A stretch of 64,000 bases of DNA from positions 3,596,001-3,660,000 of the forward strand of contig NZ_AP025170.1 of NCBI RefSeq assembly GCF_003402535.2, given 5' to 3'. Origin of the DNA: Cupriavidus sp. P-10. Its GTDB lineage: Bacteria > Pseudomonadota > Gammaproteobacteria > Burkholderiales > Burkholderiaceae. Position numbers and translations under genes: made by a program. The number at the start of each line of letters is the position of its first letter. Positions within the stretch are counted from its first letter, which is position 1. This document shows positions 55,757-64,000 of the stretch, one piece after another. The notes under the pieces were generated by a model. The model ran no database searches. It saw nothing but the letters and a program-made list of their open reading frames with translations, and was not told the DNA's origin.

Positions 55757-56913
55757 TCTTGAGGATCTCCCCCAACATCAAGAGACAGCACGCCCCTTGA
55801 GGGACGTGTTGCCCCTCAAGGGAAGAAAAATTTAAACAAGCGAGATCAGTCAGCCGTCCTGCGACGATTGACCAGTTGGAAGTCTGCCCGCTTTCGCGTG
55901 GGATGATGTCTCAACCCCTATCCGGACCATTACAGCCCGGCATTCGCTTTTTCCAACCTCCCATACCCGCACAGCCAACAGCGTTCCTTGCGGTTCGCCT
56001 GCCTGAGCCAAACTGCGCTCCGGCAGCCATACGGGCTTACCACGTTCCCTGCGCATTACACGACTGGGTTAGGGTCTGCCTTTCCGCCGGTGGTCATCGT
56101 GGCGACGTGTCCCAAGGCTTGAGTAGGACAACCGACCACACACCTTTTGGTTAATGCCTAGCAGCAGCTTTGGCATCTCAATCGTTACGACGTTTATCAG
56201 CAGTTCACTTACGTTACCCATACCAGTCAGCCTAGCGCCTCAACCCCGTTGCTGCTCGGAGCCTCCACCATCCTGTCTCGCGACCTGATGGCACCCTTTC
56301 GGGGGCTACATTGTCAGGAGAGCTTCACACCCCACCGTTACCAGTGACGCATGTCTCCCTAGGCTACTGCTAGTCGCATAGCAGGTTCTCTATCGTGTAA
56401 CCCTTTCGGGCATATCCGACCGAACCATAATGCACAGAGCTACCGCTCCGGGACCTCACTTACCTACCGCTGTGCTCCTATGCAAGCGAGCGCTTGACGG
56501 CATCGGTCGCTCTTGCGAGCGCTGGCTGCCGTCCCAAAGAACGTAGCGCCGTTCCATCCAGAACGGTTTGAATGCTATGTTGCGGCGATACAACGGAATC
56601 TCCGCTGTTTGGCCGCATACACCCTCCGTTAGGGGGATGTCTACAGAGAACTCGCCCAAAGGCGAGCGTCCCCGCCCTTGGGCAATGGCTGGAAACCCAT
56701 CCAGCAAAAAAGCAAGCTGCAAGTCGGCCAGCGTTCCGGCTTCCTCACAACACATCGGACTCCCCTCTGGCTGTTCGGCCGGGTTCGTCTAAGCAAGTAA
56801 TGGTCGAGATTGGACGGTTCAGGCCGAGGCCCTCCCCTTGTCTCGACAAAGGTCGATGCTCCTTACGTTGGAGCTACCCGGACACGAGAATGCGTGTCGC
56901 ACCAAGCCAGCCG

Positions 56914-56919
56914 ATTATA
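56914..56919 (-). promoter_or_regulatory. TATAAT element immediately upstream of the intron
   Basis: A perfect TATAAT reads towards the intron and the TRAP receptor gene, 11 bp before the 5' splice site. No good -35 is visible, so it is tentative. If used, transcription would begin within a few bases of the intron. Confidence 0.35.
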
Positions 56920-57052
56920 GCGGTGGCCCTTTCGGCACGGGGCATCGCGCCACTGCGGGTTTTCGCTAGTCGATTGCGACAGCCGGCGTGTGATTTTCGC
57001 ATTGTGAGACGGCCAACACTGTGATGGATTTTGTAACCCGGCTTGCGGTCAA

Positions 57053-58960
57053 ATGGACCGGCTGATAAAAAAACAGTCCCCGCCATCGGCGGGTTTGTTC
57101 GTTCCGGCGGACCGTTTTGGTCGCCTGGAATCGTTATTCGCCTTGTTGCCTGTCTTGCCGTTCGTCTTGCTGCCCACCTCCTGCCGGCTTACCGCCGCCC
57201 TGCCTTGCCCGAGCCCTGCCGCCGGGCCGGGCGGCTTGCCCGTGCGCCGCTTCGGCTTTGCCGTGCTGGCCGCCTGGGGGCTGGTGGCGTGCGCGCAGAC
57301 CGGCGGGCTGGTGGCAGTGGCCGCAAGCGACGGTACACAGCCGCCGCGCATTGCGCACCGTCCAGCGGTGCCGCCTGTGGTGCTGGCCGCGAATGCGACG
57401 GAGGCCCCCGGCCAGACCACCGGCCAGCCTCCCGCTGCGGGCCAGGACGACCCGCTGGCGGCGCTGATCGCCGGCAATGCAGCCCCGGCGGCTGGCGTGA
57501 CCGTACCCGCCGCAGCGCCCGCCCCGGCCGGTGCCGAGACTGCGGCGGCGACGCCCGCGCCGTCCGAGGGCAGCCCGCCGGCGACTGTTGCCGGCACCAG
57601 CATGGCTGATACCAGTTTCGTGGGACCGCCTGAGCCGCCCGCGCCCTCGCCTCCGCCGTTGGTGCTGTTCCCGCCCCGTCTGGGCGAATTCCAGGCCGAT
57701 CCGCCTGCACAGCGGGCAGCGGCCAGGACAGATGCGCCGGCGGAAGCACCCGCGGACGCGTCGGCCGCCAATACGACCCAAACACCTTCCGAAGCGCCGC
57801 CTGTGCTGCGTTCGCAACTTCCAGCCGATGATCCCGCGGGCGACTCGGTGTGGCGGCTGAGCTACAGTGGCCGCGCCGCGGCCGAAGAGCGCCCCGCCAC
57901 CATGCGGGCCTGTCCGGGCGGCGCGCTGTCGACCGGCATCGGCAGCGGCCTGGCCTGCCGCAGCGCCGGCGAAGTGAAGATCCGCGAATCGGTGCTCGAC
58001 CTGGACGGCGGCGCCCAGGTGATGCTGATCGCCCAGGCGCGTGGCACCGATGCCACCACCGTCAATGGCCGCCCAGCCGCGATCGATCCCTACGCGCTGG
58101 TGCCGCAGTTCTATACCGCCGTCAGCGGGCTGGCGGTGCTGGACGGCGCCACCATGTGGGCCGGCCGGCGTGACAATGCGCCGTTCCTGATGTCGTCCGG
58201 CCTGCTGCCACCCAATTCCACGGCGATGCGTTTCGGCGTCGACAACGCCAAGGTGATCGGCGACATCGGGCTGAGCTACCAGTACACCGCGCGGGCCGAC
58301 CAGAATGGGCAAAACCTGCCGAGCTACCACTCGGTGCGCACCGCGCCGATCCCGACCAACGACAAGGGTTCGGTGCAGCTGGGCTTCACCCGCGTCGAAG
58401 CCCAGCCGATGGTGGAAGACACCGGCGGTGCATGGTGGGCGTCGGCGCTGCATGAGCAGAAAGGCGTGCTGTACGGGACCAATCGCCTGGGCATGCAGTT
58501 CGGCTCGGGCTCGCGCAATGCCATGACCGGCTATACCGGCATGGGGCCGTCGCTGTCGCGCATGCGCGTGGCGGAATCGATCGAATGGAAAGGCCGCTCG
58601 GGGCTGGGCGGCGCGGTGGAACAGAGCCTTCAGTTCGATCGCTCGCCGGTCGGCACGCTACAGTGGACTACCACGAGGGTGCGTCCTTCCTATGTGGCGA
58701 GCGACCAGTTCCGGCTGAACTTCGAGGTCTCGCACGACCAGATTTCGTCGGGCTTCGGCGTCGGCGGCCAGCGCACCGCGCTGACGGTCGCGCCCACGCT
58801 GACGCTGGGCAAGTCGGCTGGCAACGCCAACCTGCGGGCGTTCTATACCTACAGCCGCGCCAGCGATGTGGACGGTATCGGCTATACGGCGCCGGCCGAT
58901 GCGTGGGCGTCGCAGGCCAGTGGCTCGATCTTCGGCGTGCAGCTCAATCGGCGCTGGTAG
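57053..58960 (+). CDS. LamB-like outer-membrane barrel protein with Ala/Pro-rich extension
   Basis: Up to 635 residues. Residues ~64-82 (VRRFGFAVLAAWGLVACAQ) look like a lipoprotein or Sec signal, and a GTG at 57242 would start exactly there, so the true protein may be 63 residues shorter. Residues ~100-250 are a low-complexity Ala/Pro/Thr linker. The C-terminal ~370 residues look like a beta-barrel with alternating strands, ending in LNRRW (aromatic outer-membrane signal). Strands such as LTVAPTLTLGKSAGNANLRAFYTYSRAS resemble the end of maltoporins. No sugar genes are adjacent, so substrate and even function are uncertain. Its 3' end overlaps the convergent aquaporin gene by 17 bp. Confidence 0.65.
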   Translation: MDRLIKKQSPPSAGLFVPADRFGRLESLFALLPVLPFVLLPTSCRLTAALPCPSPAAGPGGLPVRRFGFAVLAAWGLVACAQTGGLVAVAASDGTQPPRIAHRPAVPPVVLAANATEAPGQTTGQPPAAGQDDPLAALIAGNAAPAAGVTVPAAAPAPAGAETAAATPAPSEGSPPATVAGTSMADTSFVGPPEPPAPSPPPLVLFPPRLGEFQADPPAQRAAARTDAPAEAPADASAANTTQTPSEAPPVLRSQLPADDPAGDSVWRLSYSGRAAAEERPATMRACPGGALSTGIGSGLACRSAGEVKIRESVLDLDGGAQVMLIAQARGTDATTVNGRPAAIDPYALVPQFYTAVSGLAVLDGATMWAGRRDNAPFLMSSGLLPPNSTAMRFGVDNAKVIGDIGLSYQYTARADQNGQNLPSYHSVRTAPIPTNDKGSVQLGFTRVEAQPMVEDTGGAWWASALHEQKGVLYGTNRLGMQFGSGSRNAMTGYTGMGPSLSRMRVAESIEWKGRSGLGGAVEQSLQFDRSPVGTLQWTTTRVRPSYVASDQFRLNFEVSHDQISSGFGVGGQRTALTVAPTLTLGKSAGNANLRAFYTYSRASDVDGIGYTAPADAWASQASGSIFGVQLNRRW

Positions 58961-59711
58961 CGCTGGTCTGCCAGCCGCGCCGCGATGAAGCGCTGGTCGT
59001 TGCGTTGTCGGCGTTAGCCGGCTTTGACGCATTCGTCGCGCCATCGGCCGCCACCGGCTTGCGGCACAGCCAGTGGAACACCAGCGTCGCCGCCAGGCCG
59101 CCGCCAAGCTGCGCCAGCACGAAGCCCGGCACATCGATCGGCCGGATCCCGGTGAAGGTATCGGTCAAGGCGCAAGCGATGGTCAGCGCCGGGTTTGCGA
59201 ACGATGTCGACGACGTGAACCAGTAGCCCGCCGTGATATAGCCCGCCACCACGAATGGCACCAGCTGCGGCCGGCTGCGCATCGTGCCGATGCCCACGCC
59301 GACCAGCCCGAAAGTCGCCACGCATTCGCTCCACCACATCGACGCCCCGGTACGCGCCTGGCCAGACCACGCCAGCGCCGGCTCGCCGAACATCGCATGC
59401 GCGGCCAGCACGCCGCACACGCCGCCCGCCAGCTGCACCAGCACGTAGCGCAGCGCATCGCGCGGCGACAGCGTCCCCTGCACCAGCGCGGACAGGCTCA
59501 CCACCGGGTTGAAGTGCCCCCCGGACACCGGCCCCAGCGAGACCAGCAGCGCCACCAGGCCGGCGCCGGTGGCCAGCGAATTGGCCAGCAGCGCCAGCGC
59601 GGTATCGCCCGCGGCAAGGCGCTCGGCGCGGATGCCCGAACCCACCACGATCGCCACCAGCAGCGCCGTGCCCAGCCCTTCGGCCACGAGGCGGCGGGCG
59701 CGCGTACTCAT
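58944..59711 (-). CDS. Aquaporin/MIP-family channel
   Basis: 255-residue membrane channel for water or small neutral solutes. Both pore loops are present: GGHFNPVVS (NPV replaces the first NPA) and SFANPALTIA (canonical NPA), and the six-helix arrangement is visible. ARRLVAEGLGTALLVAIVVGSG is the normal opening. The NPV variant and general pattern resemble aquaporins found near arsenic genes in some bacteria, but no arsenic gene is here. The C-terminal ~30 residues are polar and low-complexity. It converges with the barrel-protein gene, with a 17-bp overlap. Confidence 0.92.
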   Translation of the reverse strand: MSTRARRLVAEGLGTALLVAIVVGSGIRAERLAAGDTALALLANSLATGAGLVALLVSLGPVSGGHFNPVVSLSALVQGTLSPRDALRYVLVQLAGGVCGVLAAHAMFGEPALAWSGQARTGASMWWSECVATFGLVGVGIGTMRSRPQLVPFVVAGYITAGYWFTSSTSFANPALTIACALTDTFTGIRPIDVPGFVLAQLGGGLAATLVFHWLCRKPVAADGATNASKPANADNATTSASSRRGWQTSATSAD

Positions 59712-60083
59712 CGCTGCGCTCCGGCGCCGGCGAGGTGGCCGGCAGGCACGCGCAAGGTAGCGGCAACGGGTGCGGGACGAGCGGGGAAAGCGTGCAGCGG
59801 CAAGATCGGCAACGTCGCCTGAGACGACGCCTCATACGGTGGGATTCAGCGGGGCAAGTCCCGCGCGGCAAGGGCCGGCGCGGACGCGACAGTGTTCCGC
59901 CGGCGGCAGGGAGCGTCAATGCGCGGCGGCTTTGTTGTGTGCTGACGCCGGGTATCGAATCGACACCGTAGGTCGGCTCTCGTCTACACTAAGCCAGTCC
60001 GCACGGCCAGCACATCGACATCGCGCGCCTGGTCGCCGGCATGCGACGCCCGACCCCTGACCGCACCGACAGGAGCCCGCCCC
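59712..60083. other. Intergenic region between divergent aquaporin and cyclase genes
   Basis: A 372-bp gap that should hold both promoters. I see only a small dyad, CGTCG-N7-CGACG at 59813-59829, and no strong promoter, repeat or RNA element. Confidence 0.3.
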
Positions 60084-61865
60084 ATGTGGCGACGTTTGCT
60101 GCCGCAGCCGCGCTGGCTGCCCCGCCTTGCCGTCATGCGCCCGCAACGGGTCGTGCTGGTTTGCTTCGGCGCGGTGTTCCTGATCACACTGGTGGTTGCC
60201 GCGCGCGAGCTGTATCTGGTGCGCGAGCGCGTCATTGGCGAGCGCCAGCATGCGCTGGTGCTGCGTGCGCTGGGTGTGGACGCAATCCTGTCCGCCGAGC
60301 GTCGCCGCCTGTTCTTCCTGCGCGACTTCGCCGAGCACCTGTTCGCGCTGCACGCCAATGTCGGCACCGCCGATGCCGATATCGAGCGCGCCTACGCCGC
60401 CCGCAATGACGAGGTCTGGCAGTTGCCCCTGCCGCGTGGCGATGCGCCCCTGACCGGTGTCAGCCCCGGCAGCCTTGCCGGTCTGCAAGGGTTTGCGCGG
60501 CGCGATGCCGACCTGAAGGCCGATCTGATGGTCGGCCGCACGCTGAGCCAGCTGCTCGGCCTGGGCCTGCGCGGGGACCTGATCCAGGGCAACGCGCTGT
60601 TCATCTCTTCCAATGGCTTCTTTGCCATCTATCCGCAGCAGGATCCCGCCAGGGCCGCCCGGCTCATGCAGCGCTTCGACAGCATGGATTACTACCGTGG
60701 CCACATGCCGGCGCAGAACCCGACCCGTGCCATCCATTGGGCGCCGCTCTATACGGAGTTCGAGGGCGCACGCGTGCTCACCACGATCAGCATTCCGGTC
60801 TACGCCGGCAGCCAGTTCCGCGGCGTGATCGCCGTGGACGTGGCGCAGCAGCGCCTGCACGACTTGCTGGGGGCGGCAAGCGCGCCCGGCACGGTGCAGT
60901 ACATGGTCAACGTGCACGGCGACGTGGTGTCGTCATCCGGCAGCGGCTTCTCCACGCTGCAGAAGTGGCCCGAGGCCGTGCCCGGTGACTGGTCGGGTTA
61001 TCGCGTGGCGGACCTGTTCGCGCGGGGTTCGGGCGTGCTCAGTCACCACGGCGACCTGCTGTTCTTCCAGCGCGCCGGGCAGAGTCCGTGGCTGGTGGTC
61101 GACGTGCTGCCCTTGTCGGCGATCGTGCCGGCGATGTTCAGCCAGCTGAGCGGGCCGCTGCTGATCGTGTGGCTGCTGTTGCCGCTGCTGCTGTGGGTCA
61201 CGATGCGCGTGGTCACCCAGCTGTTCGACCATTACCTTGCGCTGGGCGAGAAGCTGCAGGAACTGGCGCAGCAGGACCCGCTGACAGGCCTGGCCAACCG
61301 CCGGCATTTCCGCGCAAGCTTCGGGCGCGAAGCCAGGCGCCAGCAGCGCGGCGGCACCGCGCTGTCGCTGCTGATGATCGATATCGATTTCTTCAAGAAG
61401 GTCAACGACCGCTGGGGCCATGCCAGCGGTGACCGCGTGCTGGGCACGCTGGCGCAGGCCCTGCACGGCACGCTGCGCGCCTTCGACCTGCCCGCTCGTC
61501 TTGGCGGCGAGGAGTTCGCCGTGCTGTTGCCGCAGACCGCGCTGGGCGATGCGGTGCGGATTGCCGAGCGCCTGCGCGAGGCCATCGCCGGGTGCAGGGT
61601 GGAGGCCGAGCCGGAAGCCGAGCCCGAGGCCGACCCCGCGCTGCGTGCGGGCGACGCCGGAACCGCGGGCCCCGAGCGCGTGATCCGCTTCACGATCTCG
61701 ATCGGCGTGGCCGAATCGCCGGCCGACGCCCCGCTCGCGCTCGACGCGCTGCTCGCCATTGCCGACCGTCGCCTCTACGATGCCAAGACGCACGGGCGCA
61801 ACCGCGTCGTCAGCGACGACGGGCTGCATGAAGGCGAAGCGGAGAATACGGAGCCGGCGACCTGA
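60084..61865 (+). CDS. Membrane diguanylate cyclase (Cache-GGDEF)
   Basis: 593 residues. A first membrane segment (VVLVCFGAVFLITLVVAAREL) and a second one (LLIVWLLLPLLLWVTMRVV) enclose a ~320-residue periplasmic region of Cache type. A GGDEF domain follows with active-site GGEEF at 474-478 and an inhibitory I-site RAFD five residues before it, so it should make cyclic di-GMP with product feedback. Within the domain lies an unusual acidic insert (VEAEPEAEPEADP followed by ALRAGDAGTAGPE). The signal sensed is unknown. It converges with the small coiled-coil gene. Confidence 0.93.
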   Translation: MWRRLLPQPRWLPRLAVMRPQRVVLVCFGAVFLITLVVAARELYLVRERVIGERQHALVLRALGVDAILSAERRRLFFLRDFAEHLFALHANVGTADADIERAYAARNDEVWQLPLPRGDAPLTGVSPGSLAGLQGFARRDADLKADLMVGRTLSQLLGLGLRGDLIQGNALFISSNGFFAIYPQQDPARAARLMQRFDSMDYYRGHMPAQNPTRAIHWAPLYTEFEGARVLTTISIPVYAGSQFRGVIAVDVAQQRLHDLLGAASAPGTVQYMVNVHGDVVSSSGSGFSTLQKWPEAVPGDWSGYRVADLFARGSGVLSHHGDLLFFQRAGQSPWLVVDVLPLSAIVPAMFSQLSGPLLIVWLLLPLLLWVTMRVVTQLFDHYLALGEKLQELAQQDPLTGLANRRHFRASFGREARRQQRGGTALSLLMIDIDFFKKVNDRWGHASGDRVLGTLAQALHGTLRAFDLPARLGGEEFAVLLPQTALGDAVRIAERLREAIAGCRVEAEPEAEPEADPALRAGDAGTAGPERVIRFTISIGVAESPADAPLALDALLAIADRRLYDAKTHGRNRVVSDDGLHEGEAENTEPAT

Positions 61866-61872
61866 ACGCGCG

Positions 61873-62337
61873 TCAGCGCAACAGGAACGCGATATCGTCG
61901 ACGCCGATCTGCGATACCGGGATGCCCCTGCGGCGCTGGAACAGGATGTGCTGCTGCACGCGGCTGCGCTGCTCGGCGAATACCGCCGGATCGATCGGCG
62001 TACCCAGGCGCATGTAGTGCTGCACCAGCAGCTTGTAGGCGCGATGGCGCACCTGCATGGCCTCGGTCTCGGCACGCAGCCGCCGGATCTCGGCCGGACT
62101 GCGGTCCACCGCCTGGTGCAGTTCGTCGACGGTGCGGGCGTGGAGTTCGCGATAGACATCGCGCTCCGCCTCGGCATGGTGCAACGCATCGCGCAACTCG
62201 CGGATCTTGCGCTGCAGTTTCAGCGTCTGCGTCACCGCCTGCTGCATCTTGCCGGCCGCGCCCAGCGCCTGGCTCGCCGCGGCCATGGTGCTTTTCCACA
62301 GGCCGCGCTCGCCGGCCGTCCCGCTCAACGTATCCAT
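61873..62337 (-). CDS. Hypothetical coiled-coil protein
   Basis: 154 residues of unknown function. Residues ~30-105 are strongly helical and charged (MQQAVTQTLKLQRKIRELRD, AEAERDVYRELHARTVDELH) with heptad-like spacing, so a coiled coil is likely. The C-terminal segment (LFQRRRGIPVSQIGVDDIAFLLR) may be a small folded module. The ATG at 62335-62337 has GGGGG about 5 bases upstream. No signal peptide or membrane segment is seen. It converges with the diguanylate cyclase gene (7 bp between stops), which does not by itself imply shared function. Confidence 0.7.
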   Translation of the reverse strand: MDTLSGTAGERGLWKSTMAAASQALGAAGKMQQAVTQTLKLQRKIRELRDALHHAEAERDVYRELHARTVDELHQAVDRSPAEIRRLRAETEAMQVRHRAYKLLVQHYMRLGTPIDPAVFAEQRSRVQQHILFQRRRGIPVSQIGVDDIAFLLR

Positions 62338-62573
62338 CTGACCCCCGGTAGAAAGGACTGCCCTGGGCCGGATACCGCATTGTTCTGCAGCCGAGTGCGG
62401 TTCGCCGGCGCGCGACGCGCTGCCAGGTGGCAGGGCATCACGCAATCCTAGAGATACCTATAACGGGTGCCAAGTAGAAGATATTTACTTCTGGATTGGG
62501 TGTTGCGTGGCGAGCAAAGACATTTGATTTGATGCCAGTGTGCCGGACAAATGATGGGCACGGCGCCCAAAGC

Positions 62574-62604
62574 AAAAAGCCCGGCTGCAAGAGCCGGGCT
62601 TTTT
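62574..62604. terminator. Terminator after tRNA-Phe
   Basis: A perfect 9-bp stem AGCCCGGCT / AGCCGGGCT with a 5-base loop is flanked by an A-run and a T-run, so it can act in both directions. It ends 7 bp after the tRNA. Confidence 0.9.
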
Positions 62605-62610
62605 TTGTTC

Positions 62611-62686
62611 TGGTGGCCTGGGACGGAATCGAACCGCCGACACAAGGATTTTCAATCCTCTGCTCTACCGACTGAGCTACCGGGCC
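62611..62686 (-). tRNA. tRNA-Phe (GAA)
   Basis: 76 nt, CCA encoded. The D-arm (GCTC/GAGC), anticodon arm with loop TTGAAAA (anticodon GAA), variable loop GTGTC and T-arm with TTCGATT are all well formed. The acceptor stem (GGCCCGG with CCAGGCC) has one C-A mismatch at position 5-68, where a G would be expected. Confidence 0.97.
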
Positions 62687-62746
62687 AAAGAAGCGAAACT
62701 ATAACCGTTGATTTTGACGCCGTCAAGCGTCATCTGCATCACTGGC

Positions 62747-63457
62747 TCATTGCTCTGCCGGTTCGGGCTTGTTGCGGCCCAGTTCAACGCCGAGCTGCTT
62801 GAGCTTGCGGTACAGGTGGGTGCGCTCCAGCCCGGTCTTCTCGGCCACGCGGGTCATGCTGCCATGCTCGCGCAGCAGGTGGTACTCAAAGTAGGCGCGC
62901 TCGAACAGGTCGCGCGCTTCACGCAGCGGCATGTCGAACGAGAACTGCATCTCGGCCTCGGGCACGCGCGCCGGGCTGCCGTTGGTGGCGGTTTCGGCCG
63001 CGGCTTCCGGTGCGGCGGTGGCGTTGGCGGAGTCCACCGACGGCGCGCTTGCCGGTGTGGCGGCAGTGGCGGGGACGCTGCGCGGACGTTCGATGCCGCG
63101 TGCCAGGCCCTGCTCCACCGCCGACAGCAGCTTTTGCAGCGCGATCGGCTTTTCCAGGAAATTCAGCGCGCCGATCTTGGTGGCCTCGACCGCGGTATCG
63201 ATGGTGGCATGGCCCGACATCATGATGACGGGCATGCTCAGCTGGCCCTGCGCGGACCATTCCTTGAGCAGGCTGACGCCATCGGTATCGGGCATCCAGA
63301 TATCGAGCAGCACGAGATCGGGCGTGCTCGCCACGCGGTATTCGCGCGCCTGTTGCGCGTTTTCCGCGAGTTCGACCACGTGGCCTTCGTCGCTGAGGAT
63401 CTCCGAGAGCAGCTCCCGGATTCCCATTTCGTCATCGACTACGAGGATGGTTGCCAT
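62747..63457 (-). CDS. NtrX-like response regulator lacking the AAA+ domain
   Basis: 236-residue regulator. Receiver domain with phospho-acceptor Asp52 (LVLLDIWMPDTDG) and FLEKPIA; an Ala/Pro/Thr-rich linker (~125-165); then a Fis-type helix-turn-helix (GSMTRVAEKTGLERTHLYRK then LKQLGVELG). The central sigma-54-activating AAA+ domain of true NtrX is missing, and the linker stands in its place without a frame break. This form occurs in Burkholderiales and cannot activate sigma-54 promoters directly. It is followed upstream by the NtrY-like kinase gene (53 bp), its likely partner. Confidence 0.92.
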   Translation of the reverse strand: MATILVVDDEMGIRELLSEILSDEGHVVELAENAQQAREYRVASTPDLVLLDIWMPDTDGVSLLKEWSAQGQLSMPVIMMSGHATIDTAVEATKIGALNFLEKPIALQKLLSAVEQGLARGIERPRSVPATAATPASAPSVDSANATAAPEAAAETATNGSPARVPEAEMQFSFDMPLREARDLFERAYFEYHLLREHGSMTRVAEKTGLERTHLYRKLKQLGVELGRNKPEPAEQ

Positions 63458-63510
63458 ACTTCCCCTCTTAAACCCACCGCAGCGTTCCGGAGCGGAGCGC
63501 CAAATGTTGA

Positions 63511-64000
63511 CTATGTCAGCTTAACGAACAGGATCGAGATCTGTGCGCCGATGACCTCCGCACCTTCCATGCGATTGCGCAGCTCGATGCGCGCACCGTG
63601 TTCGTCAATGATCTTCTTTACCATCGCGAGCCCGAGACCCGTGCCCTTGGCTTTGGTGGTCACATAGGGCTCGAACGCACGGCTCAGGATCCGTGGTGCA
63701 AAGCCGGGACCATTGTCCGCAATGGTGAGCTTGACGGCCTGCCGGTTTTCGCCGGCAGAATCTTTGTATTCTACAGTCTCGGTGTTCAGAGTGATATGGG
63801 GCGCCGCCCTACCCGCCGCGACGTTCTCCGTCGCCGCATCCTGCGCGTTCTGCAGCAGGTTGTGGATGACCTGGCGCAGCTGCGTGGGATCGCCCTTGAT
63901 CTCCGGCAGCGCACTGCCCAGCGTCGGATGGATCACCGGATGCTCATGCACTGCCGGATCGTCGATCCCATACAGATGCAGTACGTCCGCCACCAGGCTG
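63511..64000 (-). CDS. NtrY-like sensor histidine kinase, C-terminal part (runs off the right edge)
   Basis: Only the last ~162 residues are visible: the ATP-binding domain of a histidine kinase with N-box RQVIHNLLQNAQDAA, G1 box LTIADNGPGFAP, and G2 box TKAKGTGLGLAMVKKIIDEH. The sensor, membrane and HAMP/PAS regions and the phospho-acceptor His lie beyond 64000. Its position directly before the NtrX-like gene supports an NtrY-type nitrogen- or redox-responsive kinase. Confidence 0.9.
   Translation of the reverse strand, partial: SLVADVLHLYGIDDPAVHEHPVIHPTLGSALPEIKGDPTQLRQVIHNLLQNAQDAATENVAAGRAAPHITLNTETVEYKDSAGENRQAVKLTIADNGPGFAPRILSRAFEPYVTTKAKGTGLGLAMVKKIIDEHGARIELRNRMEGAEVIGAQISILFVKLT

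Larger units (their letters stand above)
53950..56902 (-). mobile_element. Complete group II intron
   Basis: On the minus strand the element starts GTGCGACACG at 56902 and ends CCCTAC at 53950 (2,953 nt). Support: a consensus domain V at 53993-54026; a maturase gene in domain IV; and EBS1 CAAGCC in a hairpin loop (56108-56130, stem TGTCC/GGACA) that pairs fully with IBS1 GGCTTG, the last six bases of the 5' exon (56903-56908). Domain VI with its stem follows domain V. The 3' end is set from the final CTAC and could shift by a few bases. The intron has lower GC than its surroundings, fitting recent acquisition. It lies in sense orientation in the leader of the TRAP receptor gene. Confidence 0.92.

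Noticed and set aside
56456..56755. Open frame of 99 codons on the minus strand inside the intron 5' region
   Set aside because: It lies in structured intron RNA upstream of the maturase. Similar frames seem to accompany this intron type, but conservation is explained by RNA structure.
56898..57052. Intron 5' end nearer the maturase gene, around 56300-56500
   Set aside because: No GTGCG start there; the 56902 boundary gives a full EBS1-IBS1 match and a standard 5' sequence, even though the 5' region is long.

Overview
The window looks like the main chromosome of a GC-rich betaproteobacterium of the Burkholderiales, most likely Cupriavidus or a close relative. The basis is the parB-parA-rsmG-mnmG order with parS sites, high-GC codon use, many Bug/TctC-type and Liv-type transport genes, and an NtrX-like regulator without an AAA+ domain. 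The genus is inferred from general gene content, not from a database match. The presence of parABS suggests the origin-proximal part of the chromosome.

Layout, left to right. 0-4.2 kb: parB (partial), parA, rsmG and mnmG, all leftward, with four parS sites (one inside mnmG, three just upstream). 4.2-7.2 kb: an N-formylglutamate amidohydrolase-like gene and an orphan Bug receptor, divergent from a LysR regulator. 7.4-12.5 kb: a first Liv-type ABC transporter whose inner-membrane permease and ATPase are fused. 12.8-14.2 kb: a TSUP permease and a hypothetical gene. 14.5-19.5 kb: a second Liv operon, whose LivF has Arg in place of the Walker A Lys. 19.9-25.2 kb: a GMC oxidoreductase and methylmalonate-semialdehyde dehydrogenase with a divergent LysR gene, then an alpha/beta hydrolase. 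25.3-28.7 kb: a copper module (cueR, copA, copZ) with a clear CueR-type promoter. 28.7-33.4 kb: OmpW, a secreted alkylsulfatase-type metallo-beta-lactamase with a divergent TetR gene and a 30-bp operator, and an ornithine cyclodeaminase-family enzyme. 33.5-42.5 kb: a translationally coupled operon of bacterial alpha-2-macroglobulin, a YhhN/lysoplasmalogenase-like membrane protein and PbpC. 42.6-44.7 kb: phenylalanine hydroxylase (phhA, phhB) with a divergent Lrp-type regulator and a palindromic operator. 44.9-47.3 kb: a TctD/TctE-like two-component system.

47.3-50.4 kb is the most unusual part. A SET-domain protein gene and an HU gene diverge from a 1,045-bp non-coding interval. This interval holds fourteen GTWTAC-type hexamers and a consensus DnaA box; another consensus DnaA box and a 12-bp tandem array of DnaA-like boxes follow downstream of HU, the array inside the start of a lipoprotein gene. 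50.4-53.8 kb: dinB, rarD and an orphan TRAP receptor. 53.95-56.90 kb: a complete group II intron with its maturase, inserted in the leader of the TRAP receptor gene. 57-64 kb: a LamB-like outer-membrane protein with a long Ala/Pro-rich extension, an aquaporin, a diguanylate cyclase, a small coiled-coil protein, tRNA-Phe, and an NtrX/NtrY-like pair (the kinase runs off the window).

Transcription left of 48 kb is mostly leftward. Together with parABS this fits replication arriving from the right, but I could not compute GC skew.
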